A stretch of 64,000 nucleotides of DNA, from assembly GCA_024644235.1 (NCBI GenBank), contig JAHELJ010000007.1, positions 25,149-89,148 on the forward strand, read 5' to 3'. The position numbers and the translations under genes are program-made. The notes beneath the pieces were generated by a model that had not been told where the DNA came from, ran no database searches, and saw only the letters and a list, made by a program, of their open reading frames with translations. This document shows positions 19,772 through 29,462 of this stretch, piece after piece (position 1 is the stretch's first letter; the number at the start of each line of letters is the position of its first letter). The stretch comes from Lewinellaceae bacterium (GTDB lineage: Bacteria > Bacteroidota > Bacteroidia > Chitinophagales > Saprospiraceae).

Positions 19772-20887
19772 GTGAAGAGAATAAGTCGAAAAAAGTTTAT
19801 GAGAAATACTGCGATCGGACTTGCATCAGGAGCGGTATTAGGTAGTGGCTGTCAACCCACACAGACAGAGACCCAGGTTTCTGAGATTGACCCAAACCGA
19901 AAGTACCGGTGGAACATGGTAACCACCTGGCCTCCCAATTTTCCAATTATCGGAGAAGGCTGTGAGCGCTTTGCTGAATGGATAAATCAGATGTCTGGAG
20001 GACGACTTCAGATCAGAGTGTACGGAGGTGGAGAGTTGATACCCCCTTTGGAGGCTTTTGATGCTGTTAGTACTGGTACCGCCCAATTAGCACATGGATC
20101 TGCCTACTATTGGGCCGGTAAGATTCCGGCAGCTCAATTTTTTGCTTCCGTTCCCTTTGGTATGAATGCCCAACAGGTTAACGCCTGGATATTGAAGGGA
20201 GGGGGATTGGAGCTATGGAGAGAAATCTATGAAGATTTTGATCTGGTTCCATTCTTAGCGGGCAACACCATTGCCCAGATGGGCGGATGGTTTAATCGAG
20301 AGATAAACAGCATCTCCGATCTTAAAGGCTTGAAAATGCGGATCCCGGGACTTGGCAGCCGGGTGTTTGAGAAAGCGGGAGGATCTGCTGTGTTGAGTGC
20401 AGGAAGTGAAATCTACACAAATCTCGAGAGAGGAGTGATCGATGCGACAGAGTGGATTGGTCCCTATCATGACTATCTAATGGGTTTTCATAAGATCGCC
20501 AAGTATTACTATAGCCCGGGCTGGCACGAGGCCGGTACCGCATTGGAATTGATTATAAATAAATCCATTTATGACGAGCTCTCACCTGATCTACAAGAGA
20601 TCATTGCATCCGCGGCGGGAAGACTAAATCAGGAGATGATGGCAGAAATGGAAGTGAAGAATTCCGAATATTTGGAACTGATCCGAAGTGAAGCTGAAGT
20701 GGAAATTCGAAAGTTTCCCGATGAGGTCCTGGAAGTGCTGAAAGCAAAAACGAGTGAGATTATCCGCGAAATGACATCAAATGATCCTCTCAGTGCCCGC
20801 GTGTATGAATCATTTCGCAAGTTCAAAGAGATCAACAAACCATGGAGTGATCTTACCGAAAGAGTGTTCTACACTGAAATCGCATAG
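19772..20887 (+). CDS. TRAP-type (DctP family) substrate-binding lipoprotein
   Basis: This 371-residue protein starts at a GTG 13 bases after tyrS. Its signal has a Tat-like SRKKFMR core and a lipobox ending in GSGC (Cys27), so it is probably a lipoprotein. The rest is a DctP/TRAP binding protein (WPPNFPIIGEGCERFAEW, LKGLKMRIPG, GVIDATEW with the conserved GxxDA). Such proteins bind organic acids or similar solutes for a DctQM permease. No DctQ or DctM gene is in this window, so the partner is distant or absent. Confidence 0.88.
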   Translation: MKRISRKKFMRNTAIGLASGAVLGSGCQPTQTETQVSEIDPNRKYRWNMVTTWPPNFPIIGEGCERFAEWINQMSGGRLQIRVYGGGELIPPLEAFDAVSTGTAQLAHGSAYYWAGKIPAAQFFASVPFGMNAQQVNAWILKGGGLELWREIYEDFDLVPFLAGNTIAQMGGWFNREINSISDLKGLKMRIPGLGSRVFEKAGGSAVLSAGSEIYTNLERGVIDATEWIGPYHDYLMGFHKIAKYYYSPGWHEAGTALELIINKSIYDELSPDLQEIIASAAGRLNQEMMAEMEVKNSEYLELIRSEAEVEIRKFPDEVLEVLKAKTSEIIREMTSNDPLSARVYESFRKFKEINKPWSDLTERVFYTEIA

Positions 20888-20909
20888 CCTTAAGGTTGCA
20901 AACGTTCTC

Positions 20910-21380
20910 ATGACACGTACTCAGTATCGCAAAGTAAAGTCCTCCATCCAGCGACACCCACATTCAGCCAAGAAGGTCTTTCCCCTTCTATGTCCGGTCA
21001 GAGAAAAAGACTGGGTGCCCGGGTGGCAATACCGAATGATATATAGTAGATCCGGACTAATCGAACCCGGCTGCATTTTCGCCACTCCCCACCATGGTGA
21101 TCAGGAGACAATCTGGTATGTGACTCTTCATGATCCCTTTCAGTATCAGGTAGGGTTTGTACGTCTCACACCGACAGAGACAGTCGTGAGCATCGGCATT
21201 CAGTTGATCGAGACTTCTGACCAATCATGTGAAAGTCATATTACCTATGAGTATACTGCCCTCCATGAAGCCTCAGCTCAATCCTTACGTGAGCACTTGG
21301 ACCGTGATTTTGCAGAACAGATGGCTGTATGGGAAAGCTGTCTTAATATATTTCTTGCACAGACCAGCGAATCAGAGTAG
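20910..21380 (+). CDS. SRPBCC (START-like) domain protein
   Basis: This is a 156-residue protein from the ATG at 20910; the frame is open further upstream but that part overlaps the TRAP gene. It shows the SRPBCC start (HPHSAKKVFPLLCPVREKDW, then PGW), a pattern seen in polyketide-cyclase-like ligand-binding proteins. Alternating strands follow (GCIFATPHHGD, TIWYVTLHDP), with a long C-terminal helix. Ligand and function are unknown. It lies 22 bases after the TRAP binding protein and may share its transcript. Confidence 0.75.
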   Translation: MTRTQYRKVKSSIQRHPHSAKKVFPLLCPVREKDWVPGWQYRMIYSRSGLIEPGCIFATPHHGDQETIWYVTLHDPFQYQVGFVRLTPTETVVSIGIQLIETSDQSCESHITYEYTALHEASAQSLREHLDRDFAEQMAVWESCLNIFLAQTSESE

Positions 21381-21454
21381 TCTCCAAGCCTTTTACTTAA
21401 ATTGGGAACAGATCGTTTCTTGTTGATACATATTTTACAAATTCCATTTTAAGT

Positions 21455-23809
21455 ATGAAATCTATCAATTTATCTACAATGACGCCTAGATTTATTTTGG
21501 TCCGACACCTGCTAATTCTGGCCTTTATTTATGCTTATTCTATTTCTACCCACGCAGCGGATACCTTGCAAGTTATAGTCATCGGTGCCCACCCAGATGA
21601 TTGTGATATCTGCGCCGGAGGGACAGCCATACAGTGGGCAAAGATGGGTCATCAGGTTAAGTTTCTTTCTCTAACAAATGGCGATGCCGGACATCAAAGC
21701 ATGGGAGGCGGAGCTCTGGCACGTCGACGACGAGCGGAATCGCAGGAGGTAGCCAGGAGGCTGGGAATAGCTGAGTACGAAGTACTGGATAACCATGATG
21801 GTGAATTAGTCCCTTCGTTGGAAGTGCGTAAACAGGTGATCAAAGCCATAAGAGAATGGAAAGCAGATGTGGTGATTTTGCCCCGGCCAAATGACTATCA
21901 TCCTGACCATCGAAACACCGGTCTGGTAGTGCAAGATGCCGCCTATATGGTGATCGTGCCTAATGTTGTAACGGAGGTACCACCATTGAAAAAAAATCCG
22001 GTGTTCCTTTATTGCCGGGATAGATTTTCAAAGCCCAACCCTTTTTCACCTGATATCGCCGTTGATATTGATGCTGTTTATGATCAAAAGACATATGCTC
22101 TCGATGCCCATCAATCTCAATTTTACGAATGGCTCCCCTGGACGGCTCACCGGCTTGATGAAGTGCCTTCCGACCCAGTGGAACGACTGAATTGGTTAGG
22201 AAAAATTCGTAAGAGGACGATTACCGAAGAAATCAGGCACAGCCTGACTCGTTGGTATGGACCTGAGCGAGGCCCATGGACCAGTCAGGCAGAGGCATTT
22301 GAAATCTGTGAATACGGCAACCAACCCACCGTCACCGAGATACATGAGCTTTTTCCAATGTTGCCAAATCCCGCTGGAAACATTGCGGGAATTACCGCCT
22401 TATCTGCAACGGATATCGTTATAGATGGTCATCTGAGGGAGGCATTTTATGACAAAGCTCCTCCGCTCTTTCTGCAAAACAGTCTTGATCCGGATGATCT
22501 GGTGCCTAGCACCTACCAGTCATTTGCCCAGGTAGGTTATGATAAAAAGTACCTTTACATTGCCTTCACCTGCTTCGACACTGATATCTATTCTACCTTC
22601 ACTAAGCGTGATCAACGACTTTGGGAGCAAGAGGTTGTCGAGGTTTTCATCGATACAGATGATAATCCAAATGATTATGTTGAACTTGAAGTTTCACCTG
22701 CTAATATACTGTACGACAGCTGGATAGATGATCCTCGAAATATCACGTCTGAGACTGCCGACTTTAATCTCGATGATATACATACTGCCGTTCAGGTTTT
22801 TGGTACTCTGAATGAGCGCAATGACCAAGATCGCAAGTGGACGGTTGAAATGGCTATACCCTTGACTGAATTGAGTTCCGGGGGAACTATGGATATCCGG
22901 GAATGGAGAATTAATCTCTACCGGATAAACAACGATGCCTATGGTCCCCGGCTGATGGCATACTCTCCTACGGGAGGAAGCTTTCACCAACCCGACAAAT
23001 TCACTTCAATCTTAATCGATCCCGCATCGGAGGAAGAATGGAGGCCTTTGTTTAATGGTCAGGATTTAAAGGATTGGCGTGTCAAGATCAGAGGCTATGA
23101 ATTGGATGACAACTATGCTGGAACTTTTGGTGTACAGGATGGAGCCATGACCGTTTCCTATGATGAATACGAGGGTGATTATAATTCCAGATTTGGTCAT
23201 ATATTTTATAAAGAACCATTTTCATATTACCGGATCAAGGTGGAATACCGATTCAGAGGCAATCAGGTATCTGGAGGGCCGGGATGGGCCTTTCGAAACA
23301 GCGGCATTATGCTACACTGTCAGGATCCTGAATCCATGAAAACAGAACAGGACTTTCCAGTATCTATTGAGGCTCAACTCCTGGGAGGTAATGGCAAAGA
23401 TCCACGAAGTACCATGAACCTTTGTACCCCCGGGACAAATGTGGTCATGAACGGAGAGTTGATCACCACCCATTGTCTCAACTCTGGTTCAGAGACCTTT
23501 CACGGTGATGGTTGGGTCACCGCTGAAGCATTGGTACTAGGTGATTCGATCATTCGGCATTTTGTAAATGGAGAGCAGGTAATCGAATATGGGAGCCCTC
23601 AGTATGGGGGAGGAAACGTTTCTCCGGCAGATCCCGGATTTTCGCCCGGGACTCCACTGGCTAAGGGGTATATTTCCTTACAAAGCGAAAGTCACCCTAT
23701 AGAGTTCAGAAGGGTGGAATTGCTCAATCTAGAAGGTTGTATGGACCCGGAAGCGATCAATTATAAATCTTATTATATCAAAAGCAAACCTGGAGACTGC
23801 CGATATTAA
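21455..23809 (+). CDS. Exported PIG-L deacetylase / CBM9-like / DUF1080 fusion
   Basis: This 784-residue protein has a signal peptide (to about residue 35). An N-acetylglucosaminyl-deacetylase-like PIG-L domain follows (about 40-270; zinc motif AHPDD at 45-49 and HPDHR near 150). A carbohydrate family 9-like beta-sandwich comes next (about 325-515; QVGYDKKYLYIAF, WEQEVVEVFIDTDD). A DUF1080 / 3-keto-glycoside-hydrolase-like domain ends it (about 525-775; WRPLFNGQDLKDWR, FRNSGIMLH). The combination suggests work on an acetylated sugar or glycoside in the periplasm. An Smr gene starts two bases after its stop and a sialidase-like gene follows. Confidence 0.88.
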   Translation: MKSINLSTMTPRFILVRHLLILAFIYAYSISTHAADTLQVIVIGAHPDDCDICAGGTAIQWAKMGHQVKFLSLTNGDAGHQSMGGGALARRRRAESQEVARRLGIAEYEVLDNHDGELVPSLEVRKQVIKAIREWKADVVILPRPNDYHPDHRNTGLVVQDAAYMVIVPNVVTEVPPLKKNPVFLYCRDRFSKPNPFSPDIAVDIDAVYDQKTYALDAHQSQFYEWLPWTAHRLDEVPSDPVERLNWLGKIRKRTITEEIRHSLTRWYGPERGPWTSQAEAFEICEYGNQPTVTEIHELFPMLPNPAGNIAGITALSATDIVIDGHLREAFYDKAPPLFLQNSLDPDDLVPSTYQSFAQVGYDKKYLYIAFTCFDTDIYSTFTKRDQRLWEQEVVEVFIDTDDNPNDYVELEVSPANILYDSWIDDPRNITSETADFNLDDIHTAVQVFGTLNERNDQDRKWTVEMAIPLTELSSGGTMDIREWRINLYRINNDAYGPRLMAYSPTGGSFHQPDKFTSILIDPASEEEWRPLFNGQDLKDWRVKIRGYELDDNYAGTFGVQDGAMTVSYDEYEGDYNSRFGHIFYKEPFSYYRIKVEYRFRGNQVSGGPGWAFRNSGIMLHCQDPESMKTEQDFPVSIEAQLLGGNGKDPRSTMNLCTPGTNVVMNGELITTHCLNSGSETFHGDGWVTAEALVLGDSIIRHFVNGEQVIEYGSPQYGGGNVSPADPGFSPGTPLAKGYISLQSESHPIEFRRVELLNLEGCMDPEAINYKSYYIKSKPGDCRY

Positions 23810-23811
23810 AT

Positions 23812-24300
23812 ATGAATTTAGAAGAGTTGTGGATTGGAGACTACTTACTAGTCAAATCGATCGACAAGCTGGGTAGATTTGAAGGTCTAGACAGTACTAA
23901 ATTAAAGGTACGCATTGGAGCGCAGGTAGTGCTCTGTGAGCCGAGCGACTGCATCCAGGTAGAAGACCCGCCCACAGTTGAGTTGAACGCATTAGACACT
24001 GATTATCCAAAAACAGTTGTACTAGTCGACACTACAATTGACCTTCATTTGGATAAACTAGATGGCAATAGCTCGGTGAAGCCCGGAGAAGAGTTATCTT
24101 TTCAAAAGAGATCTTGCCGGAACTTCGTGGTCACGGCCATCCGGGCGAAGGCACCACGGATAGTCATAATACATGGACATGGCGAAGGGGTCCTCCGGCA
24201 TGAGATCTATTCGATCCTGCAGTCATTTCCGGAGGTAGATCGATATGGTGATTGGCTTTCCGGGGCTGCAACAGAGGTATGGCTAAATTACGAATCATGA
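23812..24300 (+). CDS. Smr domain protein
   Basis: This 162-residue protein ends in a small MutS-related (Smr) domain. It has DLHL at residues 77-80 and HGHGEG at 121-126, the two motifs of the family; Smr domains are often nucleases acting on RNA or branched DNA. The N-terminal ~60 residues form a small beta-rich domain (IGDYLLVKSIDKLGRFEG) seen in Bacteroidota Smr/DUF2027-like proteins. It starts two bases after the preceding stop and overlaps the next ATG by four bases (ATGA). Confidence 0.85.
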   Translation: MNLEELWIGDYLLVKSIDKLGRFEGLDSTKLKVRIGAQVVLCEPSDCIQVEDPPTVELNALDTDYPKTVVLVDTTIDLHLDKLDGNSSVKPGEELSFQKRSCRNFVVTAIRAKAPRIVIIHGHGEGVLRHEIYSILQSFPEVDRYGDWLSGAATEVWLNYES

Positions 24301-25319
24301 AAAAAACTTTACTTTATATTTTATCTACTAATGTTCTGATTTTGTGTGCTTTACCGGGAACATCTCAATTACCAATTGAACAATCATTTATCTTTGAAGA
24401 GGCCTCATTTCCTCAGTGTCATGCTTCGACCTTGGTGGCAACACCTGAAGGCATCATTGTGGCATGGTTTGGTGGAACTCATGAAAAACACGAAGATGTA
24501 GGTATCTGGTATAGCCGTCAAGAGAATGGAGGTTGGTCAGAGCCCCATGAGGTAGCCAATGGCATCCAACATGAGGATAAGCGCTATCCTTGCTGGAACC
24601 CTGTGCTCTATCTCAGTGAAAATCAGGAGTTGTTCCTGTTCTATAAAGTGGGTCCTAGCCCCCGGGAGTGGTGGGGAGAGTACATTACATCGTCCGATTT
24701 TGGAAAGACGTGGTCGAAGCCTCATCGACTTCCGGAGGATATCTTGGGACCGGTGAAGAATAAACCGATTGCTCGCTCGGATGGAAAGTTGCTTTGTGGA
24801 TCAAGCACAGAGCATGACGGCTGGCGAGTCCATGTGGAAATTCATGACCCGAAACTTGATCGCTGGAAAAAGATAGACCTTCATTCAGATTCGGTACTGC
24901 AAGTGATTCAGCCTACCCTACTGCGGCATGCTAATGGACGGATCCAGATGTTATGTCGAAGTAAGAACAATGTCATTGTGGAAGCCTGGTCTATGGACGA
25001 GGGTGACACCTGGTCAAGGCTCGAACCAGTTGAACTACCCAATCCCAATTCGGGTATTGATGCAGCGACCGGCACAGACGGCACTCATTGGCTTATTTAC
25101 AACCCTACGACAGTACCTGAGGGAGAATGGGGAGGAAGCAGATGGCCTCTGACCCTGGCTAGATCCAAAGACGGCAAAGAATGGCACAAGGTGATCGATC
25201 TGGAGATCGAACCAGGAGAGTACTCTTATCCTGCGATCATAGCGACTGACGATGGATCTTTACACATGTCCTATACCTGGAAACGCGAAAGGATAAAGTA
25301 TGTACGAATTGATCCTTAG
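24297..25319 (+). CDS. Sialidase-like (BNR repeat) exported protein
   Basis: This is a 340-residue protein from the ATG at 24297, which overlaps the Smr stop. A signal peptide (MKKTLLYILST..., cleaved near TSQ) is followed by a six-bladed sialidase-type propeller. Asp-box-like strands are visible (SSDFGKTWSKPH, SMDEGDTWSRLEP, ARSKDGKEWHKV). The family cleaves or binds sialylated or related glycans, but many Bacteroidota members act on other sugars, so the substrate is open. Its position behind the PIG-L/DUF1080 fusion suggests a shared glycan target. Confidence 0.85.
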   Translation: MKKTLLYILSTNVLILCALPGTSQLPIEQSFIFEEASFPQCHASTLVATPEGIIVAWFGGTHEKHEDVGIWYSRQENGGWSEPHEVANGIQHEDKRYPCWNPVLYLSENQELFLFYKVGPSPREWWGEYITSSDFGKTWSKPHRLPEDILGPVKNKPIARSDGKLLCGSSTEHDGWRVHVEIHDPKLDRWKKIDLHSDSVLQVIQPTLLRHANGRIQMLCRSKNNVIVEAWSMDEGDTWSRLEPVELPNPNSGIDAATGTDGTHWLIYNPTTVPEGEWGGSRWPLTLARSKDGKEWHKVIDLEIEPGEYSYPAIIATDDGSLHMSYTWKRERIKYVRIDP

Positions 25320-25328
25320 CACTGATAC

Positions 25329-25982
25329 TTATTCCTCTTTGACATAGAGCCGGAGATTGGCTGTAAAATGAATACTGTCGCCTACCGCACCTCCTAGCTT
25401 GGAAGTATCCCTGGCACCAATATGGAAATCATAGCGATTAAAGGCTCCATGGATAGTGAAACCAGGCAGTCCGCGGGCCTCGGCATAAGCGAATCCATTG
25501 AAGGTCCCTTGCATCTGAATAGGCTTCTCAATTTCTTTAATCTCCAACTGACCAGATACCTCTAATTCTCCGCTTAAAGTTGCCCGAGATACGCTTCCTC
25601 TAAAATGAGCTCGGGGATGCCTCGACACATCAAACATACCTTCCTGCTCAAGATTTCGTACCATACCCATGTTAGGCATCATGAGAGTACGTAGATCTGC
25701 ACTAGCTACAATGGAAGCATCAGAAAAATCGAATTTTTGAGAAGTGACCTCAATCCGATAGCGATCAATCCAACCAATCACATCGTGGACATCAGTATGT
25801 CGGGCTTTGAACTGTATGGATGAATGTGTGGTATCCGCTATCCAGGAGATCGAGCGGGAAAATGAACCAGGCAGTATGGATGAAGTAGTAGAATCATTAG
25901 TACCAGTTGTGGTACAGGAAAGAAAGATAATGATCATGGTGGCAGACAAAGAAGCACGATATGTTAAACAAATTCTGTTCAT
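25329..25982 (-). CDS. YceI-like periplasmic lipoprotein
   Basis: This 217-residue protein has a lipoprotein signal (IIIFLSC, Cys at about residue 23). A YceI domain follows (WIADTTHSSIQFKARH, then the paired strands GELEVSGQLEIKEIEKPIQ and FTIHGAFNRYDFHIGA). YceI proteins form a lipocalin-like barrel that can bind polyprenoids such as ubiquinone precursors. The stop converges on the sialidase-like gene nine bases away. There is no clear operon partner; MetY, upstream, ends about 60 bases before its start. Confidence 0.88.
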   Translation of the reverse strand: MNRICLTYRASLSATMIIIFLSCTTTGTNDSTTSSILPGSFSRSISWIADTTHSSIQFKARHTDVHDVIGWIDRYRIEVTSQKFDFSDASIVASADLRTLMMPNMGMVRNLEQEGMFDVSRHPRAHFRGSVSRATLSGELEVSGQLEIKEIEKPIQMQGTFNGFAYAEARGLPGFTIHGAFNRYDFHIGARDTSKLGGAVGDSIHFTANLRLYVKEE

Positions 25983-26044
25983 GCGAAATAGACTGCCACC
26001 ACAACCGATAATTCGGCAGACTTCACTGCCGATAAAATATCATC

Positions 26045-27376
<1,332 letters not shown>

Positions 27377-27570
27377 TTAATGGTTAATAAAAAGGCTCTG
27401 GAAGATAAGAAATGGTGATGAAAGTCCTCCATCCCCATGCTGATCTTCCCTCTATTTCACTTAATACCTTTAGAGAACTTATTACCGGCGACTGACAAGC
27501 TTATTCCACCGTAATCTAAGCTTCTTAGGAGTATAAATAATTCTATTCTGTCCGGGACCTAATCGTTTTC

Positions 27571-27924
27571 TCAGGCCCACCCAATGTAAATCAACTCAGT
27601 CAATATGGCGAGATTTTTTGCAAAATGCATGCTCTCTACCAGTCGATCCTTTGGTTCCTTCTCCCTCCAGAAACTGTGAATGGTAAAAGATGCAACCATC
27701 AGAAAGGCACAAAGACCGATAATTCCATAAATGCGTACAGCTGGGACCACGAGGGATATCCCACCAAAAATCAGTGCCAACCCACTTATTAAAACCATGA
27801 TCCTCGGGGAGAAAAGTCCTTTCTTCTCAGCATATTCTCTCAACACATTTGTATTGAAAAGGTGATTCAGACCATTCAACACAAAGAAAATTCCAAGCAC
27901 TATCAGGAGTATTGTTTTCAGCAT
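27571..27924 (-). CDS. DoxX-like small membrane protein
   Basis: This is a 117-residue protein from MLKTILLIVLG at 27924; the frame extends 31 codons further up, but that part is unlike a protein start. Four hydrophobic segments are visible (LIVLGIFFVLNGLNHLF, VLISGLALIFGGISLVV, IYGIIGLCAFLMVASF and a C-terminal one). The FFVLNGLNHLF segment and length fit the DoxX/DUF4281-type family. Function is unclear; relatives are small inner-membrane proteins sometimes tied to sulfur or quinone chemistry. Confidence 0.72.
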   Translation of the reverse strand: MLKTILLIVLGIFFVLNGLNHLFNTNVLREYAEKKGLFSPRIMVLISGLALIFGGISLVVPAVRIYGIIGLCAFLMVASFTIHSFWREKEPKDRLVESMHFAKNLAILTELIYIGWA

Positions 27925-28029
27925 ACCAGTTGTTTTTGTCGGATTGTACATGAATGTAATAAAACAGGGTATTATCATTTGCTGTGGTTGGAATTGAGCA
28001 AGCTCGGGCAACTTCACAATGCAGACCTT

Positions 28030-28071
28030 TAGACCCTAGACCTTAGACCCTAGACCTTAGACCTTAGACCT
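28030..28071. repeat. Heptamer tandem repeat TAGACCY, six exact units
   Basis: Six contiguous 7-base units of TAGACC followed by C or T run from 28030 to 28071, with degenerate copies on both sides (CAGACCT before, TTAAACT after). The phase is exact, so the array could vary in copy number by replication slippage. It lies in the promoter region between two divergent genes, about 100 bases upstream of the DoxX start and 170 upstream of the aminomethyltransferase start. Confidence 0.85.
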
Positions 28072-28162
28072 TTAAACTCTAAATATTAAACCCTCAACCA
28101 AAAAATTGTATCATTACAGCTATGATCGCATTTGCAGGTCCCCGCTTAAAATTCAATCCGTG

Positions 28163-28210
28163 GGTGATCATTCCCGGGCTTTAGTCTTATCTGTAAAAGC
28201 CCAGATCACC
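28163..28210 (+). promoter_or_regulatory. Structured 5' leader hairpin before the aminomethyltransferase operon
   Basis: GGTGATC (28163-28169) pairs with GATCACC (28204-28210). Inside it GGGCTTT (28176-28182) pairs with AAAGCCC (28196-28202). The internal loop is six bases on one side and one on the other, with a 13-base apical loop. The structure ends 31 bases before the ATG. It has no T-run, so it is not a terminator; a translational or RNA-binding control element is possible. It does not match a riboswitch class I recognise. Confidence 0.45.
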
Positions 28211-28241
28211 TTTCTCTTTCTCGTTTCACAAAATTTCTGTT

Positions 28242-29462
28242 ATGCCTATCAAATCACCTTTCTTTCCCCGTACGTCTGAACTCTGCACCAGTATGTTGTG
28301 GAAGGAATGGGCCGGCTACTACGCTGTCAATAGCTATCAAATTCCTCACGATGCTGAATATTTTGCGTTCAGGGAATCTGCCGGCCTGATCGATATCACC
28401 CCCTTGTTTAAGTATAGGGTTACCGGACCAGATGCAGCGGAATATCTGGCGAGGATCATGGTGAAAGATATCACCAAGCTTAAGGTAGGCAGGGTAGCCT
28501 ACTGTTGTTGGTGTAATGATGCTGGGAAAATCATTGATGACGGGACCGTGATGCGACGGGATGAATATGAGTTTTTTGTCACTTCGGCCGATCCTAGCTT
28601 CAGCTGGTTCAGTCGATTTACCCGGGGCTACCAGGTTGAATTGGAAGATATCTCGGATCAAATTGCCGCACTAGCCCTGCAGGGCCCATCTTCCCGAGCA
28701 ATTCTGAAGCGGATTTGTGATGCGGACCTGGACCGGCTGAGGTTCTTCCGAACTACATCTGCACGATCCGGTGATAACGAGTTTCACATATCCCGCACCG
28801 GCTATACCGGTGATTTGGGCTATGAGCTTTGGGTAGAGAATAAAAATGCTTTAAGACTCTGGGATGCTATCATGGAAGCGGGAGCTGACTACAATATCCG
28901 TCCAGCTGGTCTAGATGCCCTGGATATGACCCGGGTAGAAGCTGGATTGATATTAAAGGATGTGGACTACTTCAATGCACAGCATGTCCTAATTGACGAC
29001 CGGACGTCATCACCGTTCGAAGTCTCCCTGGGTTGGATGGTGGACCTCGACCGGAGGCCATTTATTGGTCAGAGAGCACTACAGTTGGAAAAAGCAGAGG
29101 GGTCAGCATGGTCTCTGGCAGGCATCGAACTTGAATGGACCGAGATCGAAGATTTGTATGCTCGATATGGGCTTCCACCAGAGGTGCAACACCATGCCTG
29201 GAGATCATCAATACCAATCTATACGGACAAGAGCCAGGGTAAACAGATAGGATATGCCACCAGTGGAACGTGGTCTCCCCTTCTTAAAAAAAATATTGCT
29301 CTGGCAACTCTCCAAAGCAAATATGCGACTCCGGGCACAATGGTAGCCATGGAACTCTCGGTAGAGCATGTGCGACACACAGTCCATGCCTGGATATGTG
29401 ATCCTCAGTTCTACAATCCCGAGCGAAAAAGATCTAATCCTGTAAAAGACATAGCAGCATGA
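28242..29462 (+). CDS. GcvT-like aminomethyltransferase family protein
   Basis: This 406-residue protein has the folate-binding GcvT fold. It shows the early FRESAGLIDITPLFKYRVTGPDA, the ALQGPSSRAIL strand, and TGYTGDLGYELWV followed by RPAGLDALDMTRVEAG. A C-terminal barrel domain (PFIGQRAL ... TSGTWSPLLKKNIALA) completes it. GcvT-fold proteins move one-carbon units to tetrahydrofolate, as in glycine cleavage or demethylation of glycine derivatives. No gcvP or gcvH gene is nearby. Instead its stop overlaps (ATGA) the first of two flavoprotein genes, so it probably acts in a separate folate-dependent demethylation or transfer. Confidence 0.88.
   Translation: MPIKSPFFPRTSELCTSMLWKEWAGYYAVNSYQIPHDAEYFAFRESAGLIDITPLFKYRVTGPDAAEYLARIMVKDITKLKVGRVAYCCWCNDAGKIIDDGTVMRRDEYEFFVTSADPSFSWFSRFTRGYQVELEDISDQIAALALQGPSSRAILKRICDADLDRLRFFRTTSARSGDNEFHISRTGYTGDLGYELWVENKNALRLWDAIMEAGADYNIRPAGLDALDMTRVEAGLILKDVDYFNAQHVLIDDRTSSPFEVSLGWMVDLDRRPFIGQRALQLEKAEGSAWSLAGIELEWTEIEDLYARYGLPPEVQHHAWRSSIPIYTDKSQGKQIGYATSGTWSPLLKKNIALATLQSKYATPGTMVAMELSVEHVRHTVHAWICDPQFYNPERKRSNPVKDIAA

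Larger units (their letters stand above)
27925..28241. other. Divergent intergenic region with heptamer repeats and a leader hairpin
   Basis: This 317-base region separates the DoxX gene (minus) from the aminomethyltransferase (plus). It contains the TAGACCY array and the two-part hairpin listed separately. The rest is AT-rich with no convincing reading frame. Confidence 0.6.

Noticed and set aside
28030..28071. CRISPR-like array
   Set aside because: The 7-base units are contiguous with no spacers and no cas genes are present.
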